Positions 32,209 to 41,413 of a DNA stretch of 64,000 bases are shown here, piece by piece; position 1 is the stretch's first letter; every line of letters begins with the position of its first letter. The notes beneath the pieces are model-generated. The model was not told the DNA's origin and did no database searches. It was given only the letters and a program-made list of their open reading frames with translations. Position numbers and translations under genes: made by a program. This DNA is from JAKAGZ01 sp963783855 (GTDB lineage: Bacteria; Bacteroidota; Ignavibacteria; Ignavibacteriales; Ignavibacteriaceae): the NCBI GenBank assembly GCA_963783855.1, contig CAWAPE010000007.1:1-64000 (forward strand), written 5' to 3'.

Positions 32209-34944
32209 ATGAAGAATAAAACCTTACTAATTTTCTTCGTAAGTATTTTGTTTACGGGGGCTGTTACTTTTTTATTTAATTCTGTTAACCATACAGAAAA
32301 TAATAAAAAAGAAATGTATAAAGAAGGATCGGTAGGTATTCCGGATGATCCCGGGGCCAGGATGGAATATGAGCGGAAAATGCTTGCTGATCCGCGTACA
32401 GGTATGATCCCGGCAAACATACGGCAAAAAGAATTAGCTTTTTCCAAGAGTTTGCCAACAACCAAACTAAACAAAGCTAATACTCTTACCTGGAGTGCAA
32501 GAGGACCAATTAACAGAGGCGGTAGAACCCGTGCTCTTGGTATAGATGTAAGAACACAAACTGCGCCAAACATTACAATTATAGCAGCAGGTGCATCAGG
32601 TGGTATTTATAAATCTACTGATAATGGAGCTACCTGGGTAAATAAACTTCCGGCGGATAAACTTCATAGTGCAACAAGCATTGTACAGGATACAAGGTCT
32701 GGACATCAGGATACCTGGTATATTGGTACAGGAGAAAGAGGAAGTAACCTGTTAGGAGGTTATTCAACATTATACCTTGGTGACGGTATCTATAAATCCA
32801 TAGATAATGGAGAAACCTGGACACTGATTCCAAGCACAACTAACGGAAGTCCGCAGCAATTTTCACAGGCCTTTGATTTTATATTTAATGTAGCCATTAA
32901 TCCGACTACTGGAAGCCTCTTTGCTGCTGCCTCTAATACTATAGTCAGACTTACCGACGGTGGATCAATATGGAGTACAGTAAGAGGCTCTCTTGCCAAT
33001 AATGCCTATACTGATGTGCAGATTACAAGCACGGGTGTAATTTATGCTACTGTACAGTACAATGTTACCAATCCTGGAATCTGGCGTTCCACGGATGATG
33101 GAGATTCCTGGACAGATATTACCCCATCTACCTGGCCAGGTGCTTATACAAGGACAGTAATGGGTATTGCTCCTTCAAATGAAAATATAGTCTATTTCTG
33201 GACATATACAGGAGCCGGAACCACAAAGACACAATTTTGGAATTATACTTATCCTGGCAGCGGAAACGGGGCAGGAGATGCTAACTGGACAAATTTGACA
33301 GTAAACTTGCCGGGTCCTACAGGAAGCGTTGCAGGTACTAATGTACAAGGCGCTTATGATATGATTATAAAAGTTAAACCGGACGACGCAAATTTTGTAG
33401 TGCTTGGTGGTACGAATCTTTATAGATCTACTGATGGCTTTTCCTCAGCAGTATCAGCTACCGGCTCCACCGGATGGATGGGGGGATACGCTGTTACTAA
33501 TAATGTTTCACAATATCTAAACTCTCATCCGGACCAACATTCAATGGTATTCCTTAATTCTGATCCAAAAGTTCTTTACTCAGGTCATGATGGGGGAATC
33601 AGTAAAACTTCAGATGTTACAGCATCTTCAGTTGCCTGGTCTAATTTAAATCTTGGTTATGTAACTTCACAGTTTTATTCAATTGCAATTGATAAAGTTA
33701 CTGCAAATAGTAACATTATTGCAGGCGGTATGCAGGATAATGGAAATTATGTTACATTCTCCAATGACTATAATACGGGATGGCAAGATTGGGGGCACGG
33801 TGGTGATGGTGGATATGCAGCCGTGGCAGATGGTAATGCTGCAATTTATCTGGAAGCACAAAATGGCTGGTTATGGAGACAAACATACAATAGCTCAGGT
33901 GTACTACAGACTGATGATTTAATTCAGCCGTCATATTCAGGAAGCTTTGCTTTTGTAAACCCTTTTGTACTGGATCCGAATAGTAATAGCATTATGTATT
34001 TTGCACAGGGTGATAGTGTTCTAAGAAGCACTAATGTCGATGCAAGCACACCAACCTGGAGTGTTATGGGAAATGCAACAACAGGAGGTAGTGTATCTGC
34101 ACTTGGCATTTCAAAATCAACTCCAAACAGATTATTTGTTGGTGGTTCAAATGGAACAGTACTAAGAATTGATGGTTCAGCCAAAAACGATCCAGCAGCC
34201 ACTGATCTTACAGCTGCACTAATAACAGCAGGGGCAACCTCCGGTGCTTATGTGAATTGTATTGCGGTTGATCCCACAAATGCAGACAGGATAATGGTTG
34301 TCTATTCCAATTATAAAGTTAAAAGTTTATTTGCAAGCACTGACGGAGGAACTAGCTGGGATAATGTTAGTGGTACTCTTGAACAAAATGCCGATGGCAG
34401 CGGAAACGGACCTTCATGCAGGTGGGTGGATATCATTAATGATGGCGGAACTACAACTTTCTATGTTGCAACATCAACGGGCTTGTATTCAACCTCCACT
34501 CTAAATGGTACCTCAACTACCTGGACACAGGAAGGACCCAATGTGATTGGAAATTCTGTTTGTCCAATGGTAATGACAAGATCATCAGATGGTTTGGTTG
34601 CAGTGGCTACTCACGGATCAGGGGTATTCAGTGCAAATCAAACTCTTACCGGCATTGAATCAGAAACTTCAAGCATACCAACAGATTATGCTTTAAATCA
34701 AAATTATCCTAACCCGTTTAATCCTTCAACAAAGATTAAATTCAATCTGCCTTCATCCAGTAATGTTAAATTAACTATTTATGATATTACGGGAAGAACT
34801 GTAAAAGAATTAGTTAATCAGGATCTGGCTGCAGGTGTTCATACTGTAGGTTTTAACGCTTCAGATCTTGCAAGCGGTACTTATATTTACAGAATACAGG
34901 CAGGTAGTTTTGTACAATCAAAGAAAATGATATTGTTGAAGTAA
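32209..34944 (+). CDS. Large type IX-secreted Asp-box (sortilin/BNR-like) beta-propeller protein
   Basis: A 911-residue secreted protein. Signal peptide or anchor IFFVSILFTGAVTFLFNS is followed by a long beta-propeller with Asp-box repeats (KSTDNGATW near residue 140, KSIDNGETW, RSTDDGDSW, ASTDGGTSW). The C-terminal type IX sorting domain has LNQNYPNPFNPSTKIKFNLP and the end SKKMILLK. Asp-box propellers occur in sialidase-like hydrolases, Vps10/sortilin-like binders and carbohydrate-binding surface proteins. No catalytic sialidase residues can be identified, so a binding or adhesive role is more likely. Confidence 0.87.
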   Translation: MKNKTLLIFFVSILFTGAVTFLFNSVNHTENNKKEMYKEGSVGIPDDPGARMEYERKMLADPRTGMIPANIRQKELAFSKSLPTTKLNKANTLTWSARGPINRGGRTRALGIDVRTQTAPNITIIAAGASGGIYKSTDNGATWVNKLPADKLHSATSIVQDTRSGHQDTWYIGTGERGSNLLGGYSTLYLGDGIYKSIDNGETWTLIPSTTNGSPQQFSQAFDFIFNVAINPTTGSLFAAASNTIVRLTDGGSIWSTVRGSLANNAYTDVQITSTGVIYATVQYNVTNPGIWRSTDDGDSWTDITPSTWPGAYTRTVMGIAPSNENIVYFWTYTGAGTTKTQFWNYTYPGSGNGAGDANWTNLTVNLPGPTGSVAGTNVQGAYDMIIKVKPDDANFVVLGGTNLYRSTDGFSSAVSATGSTGWMGGYAVTNNVSQYLNSHPDQHSMVFLNSDPKVLYSGHDGGISKTSDVTASSVAWSNLNLGYVTSQFYSIAIDKVTANSNIIAGGMQDNGNYVTFSNDYNTGWQDWGHGGDGGYAAVADGNAAIYLEAQNGWLWRQTYNSSGVLQTDDLIQPSYSGSFAFVNPFVLDPNSNSIMYFAQGDSVLRSTNVDASTPTWSVMGNATTGGSVSALGISKSTPNRLFVGGSNGTVLRIDGSAKNDPAATDLTAALITAGATSGAYVNCIAVDPTNADRIMVVYSNYKVKSLFASTDGGTSWDNVSGTLEQNADGSGNGPSCRWVDIINDGGTTTFYVATSTGLYSTSTLNGTSTTWTQEGPNVIGNSVCPMVMTRSSDGLVAVATHGSGVFSANQTLTGIESETSSIPTDYALNQNYPNPFNPSTKIKFNLPSSSNVKLTIYDITGRTVKELVNQDLAAGVHTVGFNASDLASGTYIYRIQAGSFVQSKKMILLK

Positions 34945-34951
34945 TATTAAA

Positions 34952-35083
34952 AAACCTTCGAGGTTGCTTCTAAACCCCGAAGGTTACTGTTAGAAATATT
35001 TAATAACTTTTTTTTGTAAGACAAGCAACCTCGAAGGTCTTCCGCCCAGGGCGGACAAGTTAAAGTGACCTTCGAGGTTTTTT
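34952..35083. terminator. Inverted-repeat terminator region after the propeller gene
   Basis: A 15-base inverted repeat, CCTTCGAGGTTGCTT (about 34955-34969) and AAGCAACCTCGAAGG (about 35024-35038), is followed by a third arm copy CCTTCGAGGT (35069-35078) and T-run. Between the second and third copies is TCCGCC-CAG-GGCGGA (35041-35055). The three copies allow two alternative hairpins. Confidence 0.6.
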
Positions 35084-35085
35084 AA

Positions 35086-35436
35086 TTAATTTTTCTGATA
35101 AAGTCCTATAATGTTTCCATCAGGATCTTTTATTAATGCGTAATATCCCATTGCAGGAATAATAGTTTTTTCCCTGAAAACGTCTCCACCAATCTCTTTG
35201 GCTTTTTCAAGAGTTTTATCAATTTCTTTTACATTAATATGGAATGTAGTTGTATCCCCGCTTTTAACCTCATCTACCTTTCTTAAACCAATAGTTAAAC
35301 CTTTATGAGTGTTAAAAAGTAGATATCCTTTCCCGAAAGGTTTAAAATCCCAATCGAATAAACGCATAAAAAATTCAGTTGTTCTGTTAAGATTTGTAGA
35401 AGGTATTTCTACGTGAGCAATAAGATCAGCAGCCAT
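35086..35436 (-). CDS. VOC-superfamily (glyoxalase/bleomycin-resistance-like) protein
   Basis: A 116-residue VOC-fold protein. I chose the ATG at 35436 because the domain begins at once with MAADLIAHVEIPSTNLNRTT. The frame open from 35481 has only a hydrophobic prefix that does not belong to the family. The candidate metal ligands are the His in LIAHVEIP, Glu in DPDGNIIGLYQKN (distal end) and His in TTTFHINVKE. The paired beta-alpha-beta-beta-beta units are plain. The substrate cannot be stated; it could be a small-molecule dioxygenase, lyase or binder. Confidence 0.82.
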   Translation of the reverse strand: MAADLIAHVEIPSTNLNRTTEFFMRLFDWDFKPFGKGYLLFNTHKGLTIGLRKVDEVKSGDTTTFHINVKEIDKTLEKAKEIGGDVFREKTIIPAMGYYALIKDPDGNIIGLYQKN

Positions 35437-35628
35437 TGGAGCCCCCGGTATTATGTTGAAAAGAAAGCTATATATTATCACTAAATTAAGGTTTATTTAC
35501 AATTTGAACAAGATTTGAGGATTAAATTTTACCGTATTAAAAGATTCTTATTGACTTTAGGCCCAGTGGTCCATAGCTTTTTATTGAGTCCCAATAAATA
35601 ATTTGTTAAACAAACTCAAAGGAATGTT

Positions 35629-36054
35629 ATGAACAAAAAAGTGTGGACAGGTTTTATTGTGGTATTCATTGTTTACTTTTTGCTTGATTGGCTTGTAAAT
35701 GGTGTTTTGCTGCAATCTTCTTATATGGCAGAAGAAGTCGCAAAACTGATGCGCCCGGAAGCTGATATACAAATGTGGATAATTATAGTCTGCGATCTTT
35801 TTTACACTTTCTTTTTCACGCTTATATTCTCAAAAGGATATGAGAATAAAGGTGCAATGGAGGGAGTACGTTACGGGTTTTATGTGGGCATGATGGTCAG
35901 TCTGCCTATGGCTTATGGTACCTACGCGGTTATGCCTGTTCCTTATATACTTGCGTTACAATGGTTCCTTTATGGCCTGGCCGTAAATATAATTTGTGGG
36001 GTTGTGCTTACATTTGTTATGAAGCCGAAAGCTGAGCAAATAGCTGCAGCGTGA
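35629..36054 (+). CDS. Four-helix membrane protein, function unknown
   Basis: A 141-residue integral membrane protein of about four hydrophobic segments (residues 6-28, 50-70, 82-104 and 112-134), with KGYENKGAMEGVRYGFYVG in a central loop. The layout resembles DUF1761-type small membrane proteins, but I cannot assign one firmly. It is a single gene followed by a good terminator. Confidence 0.72.
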   Translation: MNKKVWTGFIVVFIVYFLLDWLVNGVLLQSSYMAEEVAKLMRPEADIQMWIIIVCDLFYTFFFTLIFSKGYENKGAMEGVRYGFYVGMMVSLPMAYGTYAVMPVPYILALQWFLYGLAVNIICGVVLTFVMKPKAEQIAAA

Positions 36055-36085
36055 AGTTTGTTAAAAGTTATTGAAACTTCAAAAG

Positions 36086-36112
36086 AAAGTCCCGGATTAC
36101 CGGGACTTTTTA
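36086..36112. terminator. Terminator between the membrane protein and the polysaccharide locus
   Basis: Arms AAAGTCCCGG (36086-36095) and CCGGGACTTT (36100-36109) with an ATTA loop and a short T-run. It separates two convergent genes. Confidence 0.8.
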
Positions 36113-36131
36113 CTAAGGACTAAATTATTAT

Positions 36132-37247
36132 TTAAATTCCTTTTGTATCACCTTTTAGCATTTGCCACAATGTTAATAGAATAATCTGTACGTCTAACCA
36201 CAAAGACCAGTTTTCGATGTACCATAAATCATATTCAATTCTTTTAATTGTTCTCTTTTTGTTTTCTTCGTAATCAAGAACATCTCCCCGGTATCCGTGG
36301 ACCTGCGCCCAGCCAGTAATTCCGGGTTTTACCCACGATCTTATTTTAATTTCTTCCACCATTTTTTTGTAAACTTCGTGAAAAGACAAAGGATGAGGAC
36401 GCGGGCCAACTATTGACATTTCTCCCTTCAAAACATTTAAGAATTGCGGAAGCTCATCGATATTGGATTTTCTTAAAAATACGCCAATTTTTGTTACCCT
36501 CGGGTCATTCTCAACTGTTGGCTGATAATTTTCCTTATTCTTTTTGCTTGTATGCATTGTTCTGAATTTATAACATCTGAATATTTTATCGGCGGCACCA
36601 ACACGATCCTGAATAAATAACAATTTACCCGGCGAAGTAATTTTGTTGATGATAAACAGAATTGGGAAAAGCCAGGAAAAAATGAGAACAATTACCAGCA
36701 AGGATAAAATTATATCGCCAGATCTTTTAATAAATCTCCAGTGTGCTTCTGCAAGCGGTTCATCTCTTACAGTAATAATCGGGAAGTCCCCGATCATATT
36801 AATCTGGTATTTCTTCGATAGGAATCTGAAATAATCCGGAATTATATGAACCCGGAGAGCCTGCTTGTTACATATTTTTATTATTTCATCCAGTTGCGTT
36901 GAAGCGTAATAAGAAAGCGCTATTACAACAACATTAATGCTTTTTTCATTTATTATTTCTTCGAGTTGTGAGATTCTTCCAAGATATCCCTTTTCATTGG
37001 TTTTTTTATCATCAAGGAAGCCACAAAATTTGTATCCGAAATCCTCCCGATTGTTTATAAGATTCTTAAAATTCTGCCCGATTTCTCCAGCACCAATAAT
37101 AAGAACATTGCGCAGGTTTTTTTCTTTCCCGCGTATGCTTCTTACAAGTTGCTTAATTATTTGAATTCTGATGCTTACAAGGGCAAGAAAAATTACCATG
37201 TAAAAAAGAATAAAATTTCTTGTGAATAGATCTTCTTTTGCTAGCAA
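36132..37247 (-). CDS. Undecaprenyl-phosphate sugar-phosphotransferase (WbaP/WcaJ-like), main part of a frameshifted gene
   Basis: A 371-codon frame with a nucleotide-binding CoA-like fold (NVLIIGAGEIGQNFKNLI), then a catalytic bacterial sugar-transferase domain. That domain has the membrane helix IILSLLVIVLIFSWLFPILF, the FRCYKFRTMH block and DELPQFLNVLKGEMSIVGPR. It transfers a sugar-1-phosphate to undecaprenyl phosphate to start polysaccharide synthesis. The N-terminal membrane helices are in the other frame (37153-37530). The annotated start (TTG at 37247) is an artefact of the break, and LLAKEDLFTRNFILFY should follow directly from the upstream frame. Confidence 0.85.
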   Translation of the reverse strand: MLAKEDLFTRNFILFYMVIFLALVSIRIQIIKQLVRSIRGKEKNLRNVLIIGAGEIGQNFKNLINNREDFGYKFCGFLDDKKTNEKGYLGRISQLEEIINEKSINVVVIALSYYASTQLDEIIKICNKQALRVHIIPDYFRFLSKKYQINMIGDFPIITVRDEPLAEAHWRFIKRSGDIILSLLVIVLIFSWLFPILFIINKITSPGKLLFIQDRVGAADKIFRCYKFRTMHTSKKNKENYQPTVENDPRVTKIGVFLRKSNIDELPQFLNVLKGEMSIVGPRPHPLSFHEVYKKMVEEIKIRSWVKPGITGWAQVHGYRGDVLDYEENKKRTIKRIEYDLWYIENWSLWLDVQIILLTLWQMLKGDTKGI

Positions 37248-37530
37248 AGATGAAAATAATTGAAAAAATTACCTGGGCAAAAATATTTTTAATTATATCA
37301 CGAAAATGATAGGAAAATGATTTGGTTGTTATGTCTTCGTAAAAGCCCGTTACATTTGAAAAAAAATACCACGTGAAATTCAAAATTGCCATAAGTACAA
37401 ACATGTAGGGACGGGACAATAATATCTGAAGTGACTGTGCCAGGATGGCCGACACAATAAAAGAAATATTTAACAACACCAGGTCGGTAAATAACCTTAA
37501 ATAGTAAATGCTTTTTTGATTTGTAATCAT
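37153..37530 (-). CDS. Undecaprenyl-phosphate sugar-phosphotransferase, N-terminal membrane part (frameshifted)
   Basis: A 125-codon frame encoding about three membrane helices (LVLLNISFIVSAILAQSLQI and following). It reads FAQVIFSIIFIFA and then runs into a non-hydrophobic KRRSIHKKFYSFLHG tail that does not resemble the family. The +1 frame over the same bases reads LLAKEDLFTRNF, the expected start of the next part. Omitting one base near 37246-37249 would join it to the main part to give about 465 residues, the normal length of this family. Confidence 0.8.
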   Translation of the reverse strand: MITNQKSIYYLRLFTDLVLLNISFIVSAILAQSLQILLSRPYMFVLMAILNFTWYFFSNVTGFYEDITTKSFSYHFRDIIKNIFAQVIFSIIFIFASKRRSIHKKFYSFLHGNFSCPCKHQNSNN

Positions 37531-37557
37531 AAACGGAGAAATACTAAATAATAATTT

Positions 37558-38685
37558 CTAAATTCCGAATTTTTCTGCGGCCTTTTCATCTATAAATTTT
37601 CTGATCTTTTCTTCAAATATTTTTCGATCATATTGTTTTGCATTTTCGGCAATTTTAATAGAATCAAAATCAGATCTTGTTTTTTCAAAATGTTCAACGG
37701 CTTCTTTTATCCGCTCTGCTGATTGTTCGCTAAAATGAACACCATTTATTCCATTTTGAACCGTTTCAGCCGTACCACCTTTATCCAGAGCAATAACAGG
37801 TGTGCCGCTTGCCAGTGCTTCGATCACAACAATACCAAAATCTTCTTCAGCAGCAAAAACAAATCCTTTTGCCCGCTTCATGTAATCCTTATATTTTTCT
37901 CCGCTCAGGTATCCTGCAAATTCAATATTACTTCCGGATTTTTCTTTTATTTTCTGTCCATCAGGCCCGCTTCCAACTATAATAAGCTTTTTATCCGGCA
38001 TTTGGGAAAAAGCTTCTGCAATTACATCCATTCTTTTATAAGGCACAAATCTCGACGCAGTCAAATAAAAATCATCTTTACTGGCACTGCATTCAAAATT
38101 ATTTAAATCAACGGGCGGATTAATTACAAAGGATTCCCGGTTATAAATTTTTTTAATTCTTTTTGCAATGTATCCGGAATTTGCTATGAAAAAATCGGGA
38201 CGGTTTGCGGTTGAAATATCCCACATACGAATATAATGGAGTACCCATTTTGCAAAGGCGCCTTTTATTCCACTCGTTAATTTCGACTCTTTGAGATATT
38301 GGTGAGTAAGATCCCAGCCATAACGAATAGGCGTATGACAATAGCAAATATGAAGTTGATTTTGATTTGTAAGTACACCTTTGGCGACTGCATGCGAGCT
38401 CGAGATAATTAAATCATAATCAGAAAGATCAAACTGCTCTATAGCATAAGGAAACAAAGGCAGATACTTTCTGTGGTTGCTCCTGGCAAATGGAAGATTC
38501 TGAATAAATGATGTCTGTGGCTTTTTATTTTTAACTACTATTTTTTGTTCTTCATCAGTTAAAAAATTAAAAAGTACAAAAACATCAGCTTCCGGGTAAA
38601 GATTAGTAAATGATTCAACGCATCTTTCAGAACCGGCATAACCTGCGAACCAATCGTGAACTATTGCTGTTTTTAGCTTTTTCAA
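37558..38685 (-). CDS. Glycosyltransferase, GT4 family
   Basis: A 375-residue cytosolic glycosyltransferase of the GT-B fold. The N-terminal half contains TAIVHDWFAGYAGSERCVESF and HICYCHTPIRYGWDLTHQYL. The C-terminal half has the donor site FYLTASRFVPYKRMDVIAEA and the E-x7-E motif EEDFGIVVIEALASGTPVIA. It adds a nucleotide-sugar-derived residue to the growing polysaccharide on undecaprenyl pyrophosphate. It directly precedes the initiating transferase on the same strand. The specificity cannot be read. Confidence 0.88.
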   Translation of the reverse strand: MKKLKTAIVHDWFAGYAGSERCVESFTNLYPEADVFVLFNFLTDEEQKIVVKNKKPQTSFIQNLPFARSNHRKYLPLFPYAIEQFDLSDYDLIISSSHAVAKGVLTNQNQLHICYCHTPIRYGWDLTHQYLKESKLTSGIKGAFAKWVLHYIRMWDISTANRPDFFIANSGYIAKRIKKIYNRESFVINPPVDLNNFECSASKDDFYLTASRFVPYKRMDVIAEAFSQMPDKKLIIVGSGPDGQKIKEKSGSNIEFAGYLSGEKYKDYMKRAKGFVFAAEEDFGIVVIEALASGTPVIALDKGGTAETVQNGINGVHFSEQSAERIKEAVEHFEKTRSDFDSIKIAENAKQYDRKIFEEKIRKFIDEKAAEKFGI

Positions 38686-38852
38686 AAGATTTTCCTGTAG
38701 TGTGAGCGAAAATCAGAAATCCTGCTACCTAAATATATTCAAATATCAAAATAAAGAAATAAGCTGAATTTAGTTTGATTAGACCGCATATTTTTTCAAA
38801 TTTAACAACGATCTTATGAATTTTAATTTTCTGTTAATTTGGGCCTCAATTG

Positions 38853-39620
38853 ATGGTTTCAGTAATTACAATAACTTATAATAATTTTATGGAATTGAAA
38901 AGCACTCTCGATTCAATTCCAGATAAGGATTATATAGAATCGGTTGTAATAAATGGAGGGAATGATCCAAAGACAATAGAATTTCTTAAAAATTATGAAG
39001 GGAAAGTAATTAGTGAAAAAGACAACGGGATAGCTGATGCTTTTAATAAAGGGATTGCTAATGCTTCCGGCGATTACATAATGTTTTTGAACAGTGGAGA
39101 TATTCTAATCGATTCCGGATATATCGGAAAAGCTGCTGAAATTCTATTAGAGAACTCAGAAATATCATTTGTGCATTCTAATATTATTTTTCACGATAGA
39201 ATTGGCGGAGAAATTTTTATGCGCCCCCAGATGAAATCTGTCGGAAGGGGACAGCCATTTTTTCATCCAACAATGATTGTACGGAAAAAATGTTTTGATG
39301 AGATTGGAGGATTTAACACAACTTATAAGATAGGGATGGATTTTGATTTTATTGTGAGGATGATAAAGAAAGGTTATAGAGGTAATTATGTCGATGGAAA
39401 AGCTGCTGTCAGGATGGAGGGTACAGGGAAATCAGCTTCACAGGAAAAAGAAGCTATTGAGGAATGTTATAGATCCTTAAAAGAAAATATTTTTTTAACC
39501 TTGACTAACCGTACGGGATATTTTATTAGAAAGTCATTTTATGCTGGAAGAAAATTAATGGAGGCTTTGGGATTAAAAAGTTTTCTGGGGAAATTAAAAA
39601 GAGAAAAACATTCTGAATAA
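38853..39620 (+). CDS. Glycosyltransferase, GT2 family (WcaE-like)
   Basis: A 255-residue GT-A fold glycosyltransferase. It begins VSVITITYNNFMELKSTLDSI and has GGNDPKTIEFLKNYEGK and the nucleotide-sugar region SGDYIMFLNSGDIL. I use the ATG at 38853; a TTG immediately before it (38850) is also open. It is related to WcaE/colanic-acid-type side-chain transferases. It is the only gene of this part on the plus strand and is convergent with the neighbouring GT2 gene at 39621. Confidence 0.85.
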   Translation: MVSVITITYNNFMELKSTLDSIPDKDYIESVVINGGNDPKTIEFLKNYEGKVISEKDNGIADAFNKGIANASGDYIMFLNSGDILIDSGYIGKAAEILLENSEISFVHSNIIFHDRIGGEIFMRPQMKSVGRGQPFFHPTMIVRKKCFDEIGGFNTTYKIGMDFDFIVRMIKKGYRGNYVDGKAAVRMEGTGKSASQEKEAIEECYRSLKENIFLTLTNRTGYFIRKSFYAGRKLMEALGLKSFLGKLKREKHSE

Positions 39621-40499
39621 TTATTTCCCTGCAAAAGGAGCTTTCAAAAGGCCAAATATTCTGCCGCTTAGCGAACCAAGATGTGTAATAATTAATTGCC
39701 CCCGCAGTGTAAAAATCCCTCTTAAAAAGTGAATAAATGGAACGACAATCATTTCAAGCAATTCGTAAATGACAATAATTTTTCTCTTTCTAAATAACCA
39801 CTTCCATACCAGCGCACCTTTGCCCACACCGTAGTTAAATGATTTTTTAAATCCCCTTTTAATGGATTCGTGGAAAGGCGGTACGTGATAAACTATAAGT
39901 TCAGGGAAAAATTCCATTTCCTTTTTTGCAAAAAACGCCTTCCAGCAAAAATCTGTTTCTTCTCCACTTCCCCAATATGATCCCGCACCGAAATTTTCAT
40001 CAAATCGATTTAGTTCTTCAAAAAGACTTGTCTTAACTACAAAATTTGATCCCATTAACTTTTTTGTGTTTCTGAAATATTTAAGGCTTCCAAAATTCTT
40101 TTGCCGGAGAGTGTAGTTAGTGTTTGTGTCATCCCTGATTATATTTCCTGCCAGGATTTCAATTTCAGGATTGCTTTGGATAATCTTTTGAAGAATTTCT
40201 GAATATTCGCTGTGGGGATAGCCATCGTCATCGCAGAAAAATATCCAGTCTGCTTTTGGGGGAATCTTAAGTGAATTGCGGGCTTCAGAAACAGAATTAA
40301 ATTTTGCTTTTTGTCTTTCAAATAATGGATTATTTAATATATCCTCAGATAATTTTAATTCGGGATCATTCTGGTCAAGAAGTATAACCTTCAGGGGTTT
40401 GTGCTTCTGTGCTAAAGATGCCCTGAGTGACTTTTCGACCAAATCTGTGGGTCTTTTGATCGTGTTTGTTACAATTATATAATTAAGTAAATTATCCAA
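39621..40499 (-). CDS. Glycosyltransferase, GT2 family
   Basis: A 292-residue GT-A glycosyltransferase. It has NYIIVTNTIKRPTDLVEKSL near the start, the DxD-type sugar-nucleotide site in ADWIFFCDDDGYP near residue 90, and FDENFGAGSYWGSGEETDF, which supplies the base and acceptor part. A C-terminal membrane-associated helix pair (IIVIYELLEMIVVPFIHFLR) anchors it at the membrane. It ends at the next gene on the left and begins two bases after the upstream gene's stop, so it is the last gene of the flippase operon. Confidence 0.87.
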   Translation of the reverse strand: MDNLLNYIIVTNTIKRPTDLVEKSLRASLAQKHKPLKVILLDQNDPELKLSEDILNNPLFERQKAKFNSVSEARNSLKIPPKADWIFFCDDDGYPHSEYSEILQKIIQSNPEIEILAGNIIRDDTNTNYTLRQKNFGSLKYFRNTKKLMGSNFVVKTSLFEELNRFDENFGAGSYWGSGEETDFCWKAFFAKKEMEFFPELIVYHVPPFHESIKRGFKKSFNYGVGKGALVWKWLFRKRKIIVIYELLEMIVVPFIHFLRGIFTLRGQLIITHLGSLSGRIFGLLKAPFAGK

Positions 40500-40501
40500 A
40501 A

Positions 40502-41413
40502 TTATCGTGTTAAAGTTTGTTTAATTTTTCGTTTTAACTTGTAGAAAAAATCCGGGCTAAAATGTTTATTCTGGGTATAATCGTCAGCATTTTTATTCCT
40601 GATGATTTTCGGGGGATGCTTAAGAGGAAATTCCAATTCGTTTATTGGAATGCCGGCCCACTCACTTTTCTTTTCGTGGGTATGAACTCCACCTGTGTTA
40701 AACCCTATATTTGAAACGAGATTTTTATTTGGTATTACTGACATTCCGTTATTCATTAAACAAGCAAAATTCCACTGGTAATCCCAGGTGTCTATTTTAC
40801 CCTCATAAGTTAACTGAAATTTCTCAGTCCAGTACCGTTTTGCACGATCATTTACACAAAAATCATCAAAAAATGTGGTTTCTTTTACTTCCGGCCATTT
40901 TGTCATTTGAACATCATAAAATTTCCAGGCTCTTTTCCATGAGGCCCAACCCCAGACATGAACAAAGTGAGAGAAATAGTAACTGTATTCAGTTGTATTT
41001 TTACCAAATTGAAAATTAATGCCTGCGATGTGCATAATCTTTTCATTATCCTGATAATATTCCAATAAATTTTCGCAATAAGTAAAGAATGATTGTGAAG
41101 GAAGGCAATCATCTTCCAAAAATATTGCCTGCTCAGTCTGCTCAAAAACACGGGTGATACCGGTGGAAAGTCTTTTTTTACATCCGAGATTTACTTCGGA
41201 ATAATCTTTTATAATTTCACATTTCCAATCGACCTGATCAATAATTTTTCTGGATTGTTCACACAAACTATCTTCACCGGGTTTATTCTTTCTCGGACCA
41301 TCTGCTATTACAAATAGTTTTTCCGGCTGTGCCTGTTTGATAGCATCAAATACTTTTTGAGTAGTTCCAGGCCTGTTAAATATTATAAAGACCACTGGTG
41401 TTTTAAGTGCCAT
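40502..41413 (-). CDS. Glycosyltransferase (HlpA-like, nucleotide-diphospho-sugar fold)
   Basis: A 303-residue protein of the GT-A superfamily, related to proteins annotated as hemolytic protein HlpA. It opens with TPVVFIIFNRPGTTQKVFDA, with IADGPRKNKPGED for the donor, FLEDDCLPSQSFFTYCENLL (D-D motif) near residue 100, and VHVWGWASWKRAWKFYD in the acceptor region. Its start overlaps the flippase stop by 11 bases, so the two are translationally coupled. The sugar is unknown. Confidence 0.82.
   Translation of the reverse strand: MALKTPVVFIIFNRPGTTQKVFDAIKQAQPEKLFVIADGPRKNKPGEDSLCEQSRKIIDQVDWKCEIIKDYSEVNLGCKKRLSTGITRVFEQTEQAIFLEDDCLPSQSFFTYCENLLEYYQDNEKIMHIAGINFQFGKNTTEYSYYFSHFVHVWGWASWKRAWKFYDVQMTKWPEVKETTFFDDFCVNDRAKRYWTEKFQLTYEGKIDTWDYQWNFACLMNNGMSVIPNKNLVSNIGFNTGGVHTHEKKSEWAGIPINELEFPLKHPPKIIRNKNADDYTQNKHFSPDFFYKLKRKIKQTLTR

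Noticed and set aside
34955..35080. Repeat cluster as a CRISPR or transposon end
   Set aside because: The arms are inverted and follow a stop codon, as terminators do; no transposase or flanking duplication.
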